Origin: Oceanisphaera sp. IT1-181
GTDB taxonomy: Bacteria; Pseudomonadota; Gammaproteobacteria; Enterobacterales; Aeromonadaceae
DNA length: 64,000 bases
NCBI RefSeq assembly: GCF_033807535.1
Contig: NZ_CP136856.1
Location: forward strand, 2,537,001-2,601,000
Direction: 5' to 3'
Part shown: piece by piece, positions 25,079 to 33,689 of the stretch
Position numbering within the stretch: position 1 is the stretch's first letter
How the letters are laid out: every line of letters starts with the position of its first letter
The notes under the pieces: generated by a model
The model's database searches: none
What the model was told of the DNA's origin: nothing
Seen by the model: the letters and a program-made list of their open reading frames with translations, nothing else
Translations under genes and position numbers: made by a program

Positions 25079-27562
25079 TTAAAACGTTCTACCGATGTTG
25101 AAGTTAAACACTTCGGTGCGGTCGCCTGCTACTTCTTTTATCGGTGTAGCCAGTGAGAACACCAGCGGGCCCAGTGGCGATAACCACTGCATGCTGACAC
25201 CTGCAGAGGCGCGGAAGTTGGACGGATCACCAAAGTCATAAATTAAGTCACAGCTGTCGGAACAGCTACCTGCGTACTTACCGTCGTAGTTGGTATTCCA
25301 AACCGTGCCTACGTCCATAAATACGCTGGTACGCAAGGAGCGTTGCAAGTCTTCACCGGCAAACGGCGTGGGCACTATCATCTCTACAGACGCGGCCACC
25401 AAGGCGTTACCGCCGATAGTGCTGTCGTCACCACGGTAAGTACCATCGGCATTTTTATAAACCGCTCTTGGCCCTACCGAGTTGCTCTTAAAGCCGCGCA
25501 GGGTGTTAAAGCCACCGCCGTAGTAGTTTTCAAAGAACGGCAAGCGCTGATCACCGTTACTGGTGTCACCGTAACCATCACCGTAAGAAGCACGGAATTT
25601 ACCCGCTAGCACCCAGTTGTGATTGCGATCGATAGGGAAGTAGTGCGCATCATCGAAGCTGGTCTTGTAGTACTGCAAGTCGGAACCTGGCACCGTCACT
25701 TTCAACGATAAGTTCTGGCGATTACCGGATGTGGGGAAATAGCCTTTGTTTAAGGTATTACGCGTCCAGCCGGATGTAATATCAAAGGTATCGAAGCTAA
25801 TTTCGTTGCTGCCCAATACTTGATCGTTATGCAGCGCCCAAAAATCATCCAATTGGTCGTAACTATCACTCGGCTTACCCAGAGTGTTGTGCTCGTAACC
25901 GACGCTGAAGTTTAAGCTGTTATCTTCGTTAATCGGGAAACCACTTAAGGCACGCACACCGTACAAGGTGCTGTCGTAGTCTGCGAGGTTGGCATCACGC
26001 GCATCAAACTGACGATAATACACCCGCCCGCCTAAGCTAACGCCGTCCACCGTAAAGTAGGGGTCGGTAAAGTCTAATGACACGTCTTTAGAGTAGTCAT
26101 TCATTTGCGAGTTAATGCCAACCCGGTTACCAGTACCAAGAAAGTTTTCTTGTTGTAAACCCGCTTGAATACTAAAGCCCGAGTCAGTACCAAAGCCGAT
26201 ACCAAAGTTAATGGAGCCGGCAGGTTGTTCTTTGACGCTGACGTCTAAGTCCACCAGATCGGGCTCGCCCTCTACGCGACGGGTATCCACTTCTACGTTT
26301 TCAAAATAACCTAAACGATTTAAGCGAGTGCGCGACTGTTCAATGTCTTCACTAGACAGACTCGCACCTTCCATTTGGCGCATCTCTCGGCGCAGCACTT
26401 CGTCTTTGGTAATAATGTTTCCGCTAAAGTTAATGCGGCGCACATAGACGCGGCTGCCCGGATCGACGTTTACCACTAGCTCAACTTTTTTGCTGGCTTC
26501 ATCGATTTGCGGAAAAGTAGAAATTTTCGGATAAGCATAGCCAAAGCGGCCTAAAAATTTAGACAGCACTTCTTCCATGTGTGCCACGTCGGCCGCCGAA
26601 TATAAGTCACCCTTTTGTAACGGGATCAGCGCTTGCAGCTCAGACTGACGGTCTACCAGATTACCGCGCAGGTTCACGCCGGACACCGTATAGCGCTCAC
26701 CTTCACTGACGTTAAGCGTGATATAGACGCCTTCTTTATCCGGTGACATGGACACTTGAGTGGAGCTCACTTCAGCTTTTAAATAGCCGCGATCGCGATA
26801 ATAAGAACGCAGGGTTTCAATATCACCGGCCAGCTTTTGCTTTTGATAGCGCTGGTCGCCCATAATGTTCCACCAAGGCACACTGTCGGACAGCTCAAGC
26901 TGACTTAGCAGTTGTTTCTCGCTGAAGGCTTTATTACCCACGATATTAATCTGTTTAATTTCTGCGGCCGGGCCTTCCACAAATTCAAATTTGAGGTCAA
27001 CGCGATTGCGCGGTAGCGGCGTAAGCACGGCTTTTACCTTGGCCGAGTATTTACCCACACCGTAGTAAAAGTCCTCTAAGCCTTTTTCTAATGAGCTTAA
27101 GGTAGTGCGATCCAGCGGCTCACCGATGCGCACCCCTGCCCCTTCTAAGCTTTTATTCAGCTGATCTTCTTTGATTTCTTTATTGCCACTAAAAGTGATA
27201 CCGGCAATGGTCGGTCGCTCGGTGACTTGCACTACCAGCGTACCGTTATCACGTAACAAGCGTACGTCTTCAAAGTTGCCAGAGGCATACAGGCTCTTAA
27301 TGGCTTCAGCAGTACGGGCCGCGTCCATTTCTTCGCCCACGCGTATCGGCAAGCTCAACAGCGTGGCACCCAGCGTCACCCGCTGTAAGCCGTTTACTTG
27401 AATGTCTTGCACAACAAAAGGCGCATTGGTGCTCTGTGCTTGGGCAACGAAGCTGGCACTGAGCAAGCAAGTGGCGATCAGCGTCTGAGTCAAGGCTGGT
27501 CTCTTGTTTGTTGACCGAGAGTTCGCAGACTCATGGTTAATTGCCTGTTTTTTCACTGACAT
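25079..27562 (-). CDS. bamA: Outer membrane protein assembly factor BamA
   Basis: BamA is the Omp85 core of the machine that inserts beta-barrels into the outer membrane. The 827-residue precursor has a long signal region ending near residue 43 (FVAQAQ). Five POTRA domains follow from VVQDIQVNGLQRVTLGA to about residue 445. The barrel contains GGGFNTLRGF near residue 700, where the conserved loop-6 motif is expected, and ends in NFNIGRTF with a terminal Phe. The start has a slightly extended, charged N-terminus (MSVKKQAINHES). It is flanked by repeat arrays on both sides. Confidence 0.96.
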   Translation of the reverse strand: MSVKKQAINHESANSRSTNKRPALTQTLIATCLLSASFVAQAQSTNAPFVVQDIQVNGLQRVTLGATLLSLPIRVGEEMDAARTAEAIKSLYASGNFEDVRLLRDNGTLVVQVTERPTIAGITFSGNKEIKEDQLNKSLEGAGVRIGEPLDRTTLSSLEKGLEDFYYGVGKYSAKVKAVLTPLPRNRVDLKFEFVEGPAAEIKQINIVGNKAFSEKQLLSQLELSDSVPWWNIMGDQRYQKQKLAGDIETLRSYYRDRGYLKAEVSSTQVSMSPDKEGVYITLNVSEGERYTVSGVNLRGNLVDRQSELQALIPLQKGDLYSAADVAHMEEVLSKFLGRFGYAYPKISTFPQIDEASKKVELVVNVDPGSRVYVRRINFSGNIITKDEVLRREMRQMEGASLSSEDIEQSRTRLNRLGYFENVEVDTRRVEGEPDLVDLDVSVKEQPAGSINFGIGFGTDSGFSIQAGLQQENFLGTGNRVGINSQMNDYSKDVSLDFTDPYFTVDGVSLGGRVYYRQFDARDANLADYDSTLYGVRALSGFPINEDNSLNFSVGYEHNTLGKPSDSYDQLDDFWALHNDQVLGSNEISFDTFDITSGWTRNTLNKGYFPTSGNRQNLSLKVTVPGSDLQYYKTSFDDAHYFPIDRNHNWVLAGKFRASYGDGYGDTSNGDQRLPFFENYYGGGFNTLRGFKSNSVGPRAVYKNADGTYRGDDSTIGGNALVAASVEMIVPTPFAGEDLQRSLRTSVFMDVGTVWNTNYDGKYAGSCSDSCDLIYDFGDPSNFRASAGVSMQWLSPLGPLVFSLATPIKEVAGDRTEVFNFNIGRTF

Positions 27563-27599
27563 AGTCTGACTGTGTCCTTGTAAGTAATGTCGTAAACTA

Positions 27600-27928
27600 A
27601 ATTCGGGAAAGCAGATAAAGAGTGAAGCGTAAAGAGTGAAGGGGTAAACCTAACACCTTACGTTTCACACCTCACCGCCATTCATACTTCGTCATTAACC
27701 CTAAAACCTAAAGCGTTGAACCTCTTTCTGCTCTTATCCCGTCTTTGCGAGCGTAGCGTGGCAATCCATTCTACAACCCGCATAGAACCAAAAACTTGGA
27801 TTGCAGCGTCGTTTCACTCCTCGCAATGACGAGAGTAGGGTCTTTGCGAGCGTAGCGAAGCAATCCAATTTTAGTATTCAGCTTCCCTTGGCGCTGGGAG
27901 CTGGGCGCCGGGCGCTATCTGTTATTCT
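27600..27928. repeat. Repeats between rseP and bamA
   Basis: The 366-bp gap holds a 'gtgaagcgtaaagagtgaaggg' repeat near 27620, about 1.5 units of the tttgcgagcg...cgcaatgacg REP family (27741-27870), and a GC-rich ggcgctgggagctgggcgccgggcgctat unit (27888-27920). The last begins 9 nt beyond the rseP stop. No gene was found. Confidence 0.85.
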
Positions 27929-29278
27929 TTACAGCCGCGCAAAATCGTTAAACAGTGCCAGGCCCATTAACATCATCAATAAGACTGCGCCAATTTTAAA
28001 GCCGACTTCCTGCACTTTTTCAGGCACCGGTCGGCCAGTAACGGCTTCGATGATATAAAACAGTAAGTGGCCACCGTCTAATACCGGCAGTGGCATCAAG
28101 TTAATAATGCCCAGATTCACACTTACTAAGGCCATAAAGCCTAAAAAATACACCAAGCCGTAGTCGGCGGTAGCACCGGCACCTTTGGCAATCGAAATCG
28201 GGCCGCTTAGGTTATCCACCGACACCACACCGGTAACCAACTTACCAAGCATTTGAAAGGTCAGTACGCTTAAATCCCAAGTGCGGCCGATACCTTCACC
28301 GATAGCGGCCAGTGGGCCGTAGCGCAGATCAAAACGATATTCATCGGCGACAGGTAACACTGCCGGCGCCAAGCCGGCAAAGCCTATTACGCGGTCTGCG
28401 TGCTCTTGACGCGCGGGCGTTAGCTTAAGTTGCTGACTCTGACCGTTACGTTGTACCTCAAGTTCCATTTCAATCTCAGGCGAGGCCTGCACCGCCGTCA
28501 CTAACTGGCGCCAATCAACTAGCTTTTCGCCATTAATGGCGATAAGGGTGTCGCCAAGCTGCACGCCGGCCGCTTCCGCTGGGCCATTTTCGACCACATT
28601 CGCCACCTCTAATGTCAGGCTAGGCCCTTCTGGCACTAAGCCCAACGCCGTAATTGGCGACTCCACTTCTGGATTAAACTGCCAGTCCGCCAATTGCAAT
28701 TGCGCATCGCGCTGTTGCCCTGCAGTGTCGGTCACCGTGAAAACGGTCTTATCATCCCCCAGCCGCCCTAACAGCGCAAAGTTAACTTCTTCCCACGTGC
28801 GCACTTTTTTGCCGTCGATGGCAATAATTTCCATGCCTGAGCTTAAGCCACCTTGGGCCGCTACTGAAGAAGGCGTCACCGAGTTTAATACCGGCTTGAC
28901 CGAGGGAATGCCAATTAAAAACATCAGCCAACAAGCAAAAATGGCAAACACGAAGTTCGCCATGGGCCCAGCCACCACTATGGCCATGCGCGCCCATACC
29001 GACTTGTGATTAAAGGCTTGGTCGTGCAGCTCGGCGGGCACCTCTTCAACGCGGCTATCGAGCATTTTAACGTAACCGCCGAGTGGGATTATGGCCACCA
29101 CATACTCGGTGCCGTCTTTACCCATGCGTCGCCACAGGGCCTTACCAAAACCAATCGAAAAACGCTCTACTTTCACGCCATTACGTCTGGCTACCCAAAA
29201 GTGGCCAAACTCATGCACCGCCACCAACACACCTAAGGCGACAATAAAGGCACCCAAATTCCAGAAAAAGCTGCCCAT
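27929..29278 (-). CDS. rseP: Site-2 intramembrane zinc protease RseP
   Basis: RseP cleaves the anti-sigma factor RseA within the membrane, and remnant signal peptides. At 449 residues it matches E. coli RseP (450). The active-site motif VAVHEFGHFWVARRNGVKVERFSIGFG lies in helix 1 near residue 22. Two tandem PDZ domains cover about residues 115-295 (GLSSGMEIIAIDGKKV; GVQLGDTLIAINGEKL), and the third zinc ligand is in NLMPLPVLDGGHLLF near residue 400. The ATG shares one base with the dxr stop codon. Confidence 0.96.
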   Translation of the reverse strand: MGSFFWNLGAFIVALGVLVAVHEFGHFWVARRNGVKVERFSIGFGKALWRRMGKDGTEYVVAIIPLGGYVKMLDSRVEEVPAELHDQAFNHKSVWARMAIVVAGPMANFVFAIFACWLMFLIGIPSVKPVLNSVTPSSVAAQGGLSSGMEIIAIDGKKVRTWEEVNFALLGRLGDDKTVFTVTDTAGQQRDAQLQLADWQFNPEVESPITALGLVPEGPSLTLEVANVVENGPAEAAGVQLGDTLIAINGEKLVDWRQLVTAVQASPEIEMELEVQRNGQSQQLKLTPARQEHADRVIGFAGLAPAVLPVADEYRFDLRYGPLAAIGEGIGRTWDLSVLTFQMLGKLVTGVVSVDNLSGPISIAKGAGATADYGLVYFLGFMALVSVNLGIINLMPLPVLDGGHLLFYIIEAVTGRPVPEKVQEVGFKIGAVLLMMLMGLALFNDFARL

Positions 29279-30468
29279 TAGTGCTTCCTTATTTGTGCTG
29301 TAGCACAGAGTCGTGCCTGATTATCCAAAGCAATAATTTCATCAATAGTGCTCACTGAGCTCGCGCCCAACGTTTGCATTACCGCCTCGTTTACCTGATT
29401 GATAGCCATAAAATTCAATTCACCGGCCAAAAAGGCCGCCACTGCCACTTCGTTCGCCGCATTCAAGGCCGTGGTCGCCCCCTGGCCACTGGCGCAGGCA
29501 TCAATGGCCAACTGCAAACAAGGGTAACGCGCCATATCTGGTGCCATAAAACTCAAATCACCGAGCGTACAAAAATCCAGAGGGGCCACGCCCGAAGCAA
29601 TGCGCGCCGGATACGCCAAGGCATGAGCAATGGGCGTCATCATATCTGGCTGACCGAGCTGCGCCAATACAGAGCCATCAGAATATTGCACCATAGAATG
29701 CACCACCGATTGCGGATGCACCAATACCTGTAACTGCTCCGGTGCGGCATTAAATAACCAGCGCGCTTCTATATACTCCAGACCTTTGTTCATCATGGTG
29801 GCCGAGTCTACAGAAATCTTTGGCCCCATGGTCCAGTTAGGATGGGCGATGGCCTGCGCTGGCGTCACCGCACTTAGCTCATTAATGGCCGTATAACGAA
29901 ACGGGCCACCGGAGCCGGTAAGTAAGATTTTACTGACTCCCGCCTCACTCAAACTGCCACGACCGGGGTTTTGTTGTAGCGAGCTCGGCAGGCATTGAAA
30001 AATGGCATTGTGCTCACTGTCGATGGGCAATAGCTCGGCACCGTAATGGTGTACCGCATCAATAAACAGCTCGCCGCTCATTACTAGTGCTTCTTTATTA
30101 GCCAGCAATACCCGCTTGCCGGCTTTAACTGCCGACAAGGTCGACAATAAACCGGCCGCGCCCACAATCGCCGCCATCACAGTCGTGACCTCGGGCTCGC
30201 AGGCCACCTCGCACAACGCCTCGCTGCCACTTAACACCTCGGTGACACTGTTTAACTGCGCCAATTCATGGCGTAACTGCTTAGCGGCCGATGCATCGAC
30301 CATCACCGCATAACGCGGCGCAAACTCCAAACAGTCGGTGACCATGCGCCCCACATTGCTGTGCGCACTTAAGGCAAACAGCGAGAACCGATCAGGGTGT
30401 TGACGCACTACGGCCAAAGTACTTTGCCCAATGGAGCCAGTGGCACCCAGTATCGCCAGAGTGTCCAT
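29278..30468 (-). CDS. dxr: 1-deoxy-D-xylulose 5-phosphate reductoisomerase
   Basis: Dxr converts DXP to MEP, the committed step of the non-mevalonate isoprenoid pathway. The 396-residue protein shows the NADPH-binding LGATGSIGQSTLAVVRQHP at the start, ANKEALVMSGELF, LPIDSEHNAIFQCLP with metal-binding residues, and NWTMGPKISVDSATMMNKGLEYIEARWLF. Its position between cdsA and rseP is the Vibrio/Aeromonas arrangement. It supplies the precursors used by UppS two genes upstream. Confidence 0.96.
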   Translation of the reverse strand: MDTLAILGATGSIGQSTLAVVRQHPDRFSLFALSAHSNVGRMVTDCLEFAPRYAVMVDASAAKQLRHELAQLNSVTEVLSGSEALCEVACEPEVTTVMAAIVGAAGLLSTLSAVKAGKRVLLANKEALVMSGELFIDAVHHYGAELLPIDSEHNAIFQCLPSSLQQNPGRGSLSEAGVSKILLTGSGGPFRYTAINELSAVTPAQAIAHPNWTMGPKISVDSATMMNKGLEYIEARWLFNAAPEQLQVLVHPQSVVHSMVQYSDGSVLAQLGQPDMMTPIAHALAYPARIASGVAPLDFCTLGDLSFMAPDMARYPCLQLAIDACASGQGATTALNAANEVAVAAFLAGELNFMAINQVNEAVMQTLGASSVSTIDEIIALDNQARLCATAQIRKH

Positions 30469-30550
30469 CAGCTACCCCCTACTAAACGCGAGATTGAGAG
30501 ACGAACGGCAGAAATGAATACTCGGTTAAATGCAGTCAATTTTTTCAACA

Positions 30551-31426
30551 TTAGCTCAACAGCCACACAACGAGCACGAACACAGGAAGCGCCGCAGTTA
30601 AGCTATCAATCCTGTCCATAATGCCGCCGTGACCGGGCAAGATATTGCCGGAGTCTTTTAAGCCAGCCTCGCGCTTAAACATGCTCTCGGTTAAATCACC
30701 CAGCACTGAGGCTAACACTGCCACTATTGAAGCAATCAGCACCACCAAGGTCTGCTGGCTCGGCAAATCGATACTAAAAGTCACAATCAGCGCCAGCACT
30801 GTGGCCGAGGCTACGCCGCCCAACATGCCTTCCACGGTTTTGCCGGGGCTAACATTAGGGCGCAGCTTGCGCTTACCAAAAGCGCGACCAACAAAGTAGG
30901 CGCCGGTATCGGCAGCCCACACTAAGCCCATTACAAACAACAATAACCAAGCGCCAAAGTGCGGATTTTCTTGATATTGAAAGCCACGCAGCGTCATCAT
31001 CGCCCAGTAAAAGGGCACTAAGGTCAGAAAGGCAAACGCCGACTGCATAGCGGCATTGCCCCGCCACCAGCTAGCACTGCGCGGAAATGTCAGCACTAGC
31101 CCTAACGCTACTAACCACCAAGCACCCGCCACCATATACAAGTAGCTCAATCTTGGCTCCATACCGGCGGCTAAGGTGCCTAAACTGGTGCTCTCGGTCC
31201 ACAGCCCTTCGAGGGGCAATAGTCCCATCAAGCCATAGAGCACCAAGCCCATGGCGAGCATGGTGATAAAGGCGCGGTCTTTATCAATAAAGTTGCCCCA
31301 CTCAATGGACGCCAACAAATATATGGCACCGGCAAACAGCGCAAAATAGTTAAACGGCAGCAAGAACAAGGCCGCCAGCACTAAAGGCACCAAACAGAGT
31401 GCGGTAATAATTCGTAGTTTTAACAA
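30551..31426 (-). CDS. cdsA: Phosphatidate cytidylyltransferase
   Basis: CdsA makes CDP-diacylglycerol for phospholipid synthesis and is a multi-helix inner-membrane protein. The signature SVLGDLTESMFKREAGLKDSGNILPGHGGIMDRIDSL is near the C-terminus. The frame is open back to 31498, but the family N-terminus is LKLRITAL-like. TTG at 31426, with GAGGA about 7 nt upstream, gives MLKLRIITALCLVP, and 291 residues (E. coli 285). A longer translation would include 'gtgaagggtaaag' repeat sequence. Confidence 0.92.
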   Translation of the reverse strand: MLKLRIITALCLVPLVLAALFLLPFNYFALFAGAIYLLASIEWGNFIDKDRAFITMLAMGLVLYGLMGLLPLEGLWTESTSLGTLAAGMEPRLSYLYMVAGAWWLVALGLVLTFPRSASWWRGNAAMQSAFAFLTLVPFYWAMMTLRGFQYQENPHFGAWLLLFVMGLVWAADTGAYFVGRAFGKRKLRPNVSPGKTVEGMLGGVASATVLALIVTFSIDLPSQQTLVVLIASIVAVLASVLGDLTESMFKREAGLKDSGNILPGHGGIMDRIDSLTAALPVFVLVVWLLS

Positions 31427-31850
31427 AGCAATTCCTCTATGAATGCGGTGAAGAGTAAAGGGTAAAGCGTGAAGAGACCGGCATAACACTCCCAACACTG
31501 CCCTTCTGTCGTCATGCCGGGCTTGCCCCGGTATCTCGCTTTTTATATCTAAAACCTAACCCGAGATCCTGACCTGCGTCAGGATGACGGCGATAAGTGC
31601 GAGATCCTGACGGCATAAATCAAAAATACCAAAAAATCTATTTGCAACGAAATCCACATGAAATGGCATGTGAAGGGATAAGGGGCTAGATGATTAGTGA
31701 ATAGCACTTCTAATCCCTATTCCCCGAACACTAATCACTACTTTTAGCTCATAGATTGCCGCGTCGCTGCACTCCTCGCAATGACACAGGTGATTAGGGA
31801 CTAGCACTTCCGAACCCTGCTCCCAAATCACCAATCCCTGTTTTTTATCT
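31427..31850. repeat. Repeat-filled gap between uppS and cdsA
   Basis: The 424-bp gap contains a 'gtgaagagtaaagggtaaagcgtgaag' repeat (31448-31473), a gtcatgccgggcttgcccc...gatcctgacctgcgtcaggatgacggcg unit (31507-31613), two 'gattagtga.tag.cacttc' stretches (31690-31740 and 31790-31840), and half a REP-type unit gattgccgcg...cctcgcaatgac (31753-31785). No gene was seen. Confidence 0.8.
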
Positions 31851-32627
31851 TCACTCTTTACCCTTCACCAGCAGCGCCCTAATTTGTTCGCCGGTGCAGC
31901 CGAAGCGACGTTCGCGGCCCACAAAAGCGGCAATCGCTTCACTAAAGGCCGTGTCGTCAAAGTCTGGCCATAACACATTGGTGAAATGCAGCTCCGCATA
32001 CGCCAGCTGCCACAGCAAAAAGTTGCTAATGCGCTGCTCGCCGCCGGTGCGGATCAATAAGTCCACAGGGCTTAACTCGCTCATGTTCATCAACGTATTT
32101 AATGAGTCTTCGGTAATTTCGCTGACTGCTCGCTCACCATTTAACACCTGCGCTGCCGCTAGGCGACAGGCTTGTACTATGTCCCAACGGCCACCGTAAT
32201 TCGCGGCGATATTGAGTGTGAGCCCAGTATTGGTGGCGGTTAGCGCTTCCGCCTCGGCAATTTTTCGCTGTAAGTGAGGACTAAAGCCACTGCGCTCACC
32301 AATAATTTGCAAGCGAATATTATTACGATGCAGCTTCTTTACTTCAGAGCCCAGTACGGCGATAAACAGACTCATTAGCGCACTTACTTCGTCTTCGGGA
32401 CGACGCCAATTTTCACTGGAAAATGCAAACAAGGTCAGCGCATCTAATTTAAGCTGATGGGCAAAGCTCACGGCTGCCCGTACCGACTTTACGCCAGCTT
32501 TGTGGCCACTCACGCGAAATTTACCGCGCTGTTCGGCCCAACGGCCATTGCCATCCATGATAATGGCCACGTGGCGTGGCAATGTCGGTGATGGTTCTAA
32601 CGCTGCCATGGGTTCAGTCGTTGGCAT
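31851..32627 (-). CDS. uppS: Undecaprenyl diphosphate synthase
   Basis: UppS adds eight cis-isoprene units to FPP to make the C55 carrier lipid for peptidoglycan and the glycans encoded further right. Motifs: VAIIMDGNGRWAEQRG (catalytic Asp), GHKAGVKSV, TLFAFSSENWRRP and RTGGEQRISNFLLWQLAYAELHF. The start is ATG 32627, with AGGAG 8 nt upstream, giving 258 residues; the frame extends a little further to a TTG. The last residues (VKGKE, stop) are encoded by a copy of the 'gtgaagggtaaagag' repeat. Confidence 0.95.
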   Translation of the reverse strand: MPTTEPMAALEPSPTLPRHVAIIMDGNGRWAEQRGKFRVSGHKAGVKSVRAAVSFAHQLKLDALTLFAFSSENWRRPEDEVSALMSLFIAVLGSEVKKLHRNNIRLQIIGERSGFSPHLQRKIAEAEALTATNTGLTLNIAANYGGRWDIVQACRLAAAQVLNGERAVSEITEDSLNTLMNMSELSPVDLLIRTGGEQRISNFLLWQLAYAELHFTNVLWPDFDDTAFSEAIAAFVGRERRFGCTGEQIRALLVKGKE

Positions 32628-32643
32628 TAAATCGCTCCTGCGC

Positions 32644-32677
32644 AAAAAAAACGCCGAGCAGGCAGCTGCTCGGCGTT
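32644..32677 (-). terminator. Terminator/attenuator between frr and uppS
   Basis: The 12-bp perfect arms aacgccgagcag and ctgctcggcgtt have a 4-nt loop. They are followed on the minus strand by a run of seven T residues. It ends only 17 nt before the uppS start, so uppS either depends on read-through or is transcribed from elsewhere. Confidence 0.85.
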
Positions 32678-32700
32678 GGTCACTATACCCGAAGTATGGA

Positions 32701-33258
32701 TTAGATTTCCATTAACTCTTTCTCTTTGGTGGCCAGTGCTTCGTCCACCATTTTGATACAAGCGTCAGTGATTTTCTGTACTTCATCGTGAGCGCGACGA
32801 TCATCGTCTTCAGAAATTTCTTTATCTTTTAACAACGACTTAAAATCACCGTTGGCATCCCGACGAATATTACGCACCGCCACTCGGCCCTGCTCTGCTT
32901 CGTTACGCACCACTTTGATCAAGTCTTTACGACGCTCTTCGGTTAATGAAGGCAGCGGAATACGGATCATGGTGCCGGTGCTAGATGGGTTCAAACCTAG
33001 GTCTGAGCTCATAATGGCTTTTTCAACGGCTTTGATCATGCTGCTATCAAATACGGTGACCGCCAAGGTGCGGGAATCTTCAGTGGTAATGTTACCCACT
33101 TGCTTGAGCGGCGTAGCTGCACCGTAGTAGTCCACATAGATAGTGTCTAACAGGCTGGGGTGCGCACGACCAGTACGTACTTTGTTCATTTGGCCTTTCA
33201 ATGATTCCAGGCTTTTTTCCATGCGCTCTTTGGCGTCTTTTATAATCTCATTAATCAC
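32701..33258 (-). CDS. frr: Ribosome recycling factor
   Basis: Frr, with EF-G, splits post-termination ribosomes. The 185-residue protein has the full family sequence: RMEKSLESLKGQMNKVRTGRAHPSLLD, the central domain, then PLPSLTEERRKDLIKVVRNEAEQGRVAVRNIRRD and KEISEDDDRRAHDEVQKITD. The start is GTG with AAGGA about 7 nt upstream. A strong terminator lies downstream, before uppS. Confidence 0.96.
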   Translation of the reverse strand: MINEIIKDAKERMEKSLESLKGQMNKVRTGRAHPSLLDTIYVDYYGAATPLKQVGNITTEDSRTLAVTVFDSSMIKAVEKAIMSSDLGLNPSSTGTMIRIPLPSLTEERRKDLIKVVRNEAEQGRVAVRNIRRDANGDFKSLLKDKEISEDDDRRAHDEVQKITDACIKMVDEALATKEKELMEI

Positions 33259-33689
33259 GGTGTATTCCTTAAGTTATCAGTACCAAACGCCCAGCGCCCA
33301 ACACCAAGTAAAATCGAAACCCAAAATACAAGATCTATATCTGCAACGGAATTCGCAGAAGAACACGGAAAAATAGTGATCAAATCTGAAAAACACTTCA
33401 CTAGTAAGAACTAAAATAAAGCAGCGCCCAGCTAACAAAAAACACTGGCTAATGACGTCTTACTCCGTTATCTCGCTTTTGTTTCTAAACACTAAACCGA
33501 GATCCTGATGTGCATCAGGAAGACGGCTATTTTAACCCTCACAAGATCACTTTTCGCAGTTATCTCAGCTTAATTTTTCCGTACGTTCCGTGTTCTTCCG
33601 TTGCAAAAATATCTTTAATCTTAATCTTAATCTTAATCTTTGCTCTTCTTAGAGCTGGGTGCCGGGCGCTTGGTGCTCGGCGCTATATT
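33259..33689. repeat. Repeat-filled gap between pyrH and frr
   Basis: The 431-bp gap holds several repeat pieces. There are cgcccagcgcccaacaccaagt (33289-33310) and a degenerate ttatctcgc...gatcctgatgtgcatcaggaagacggc unit (33452-33527). An inverted pair related to tttttccgtg...cttccgttgca lies at 33336-33376 and 33574-33608. Four perfect ttaatc hexamers occupy 33615-33638, and a GC-rich agctgggtgccgggcgcttggtgctcggcgctat unit (33651-33686) starts 3 nt beyond the pyrH stop. No gene was seen. Confidence 0.8.
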
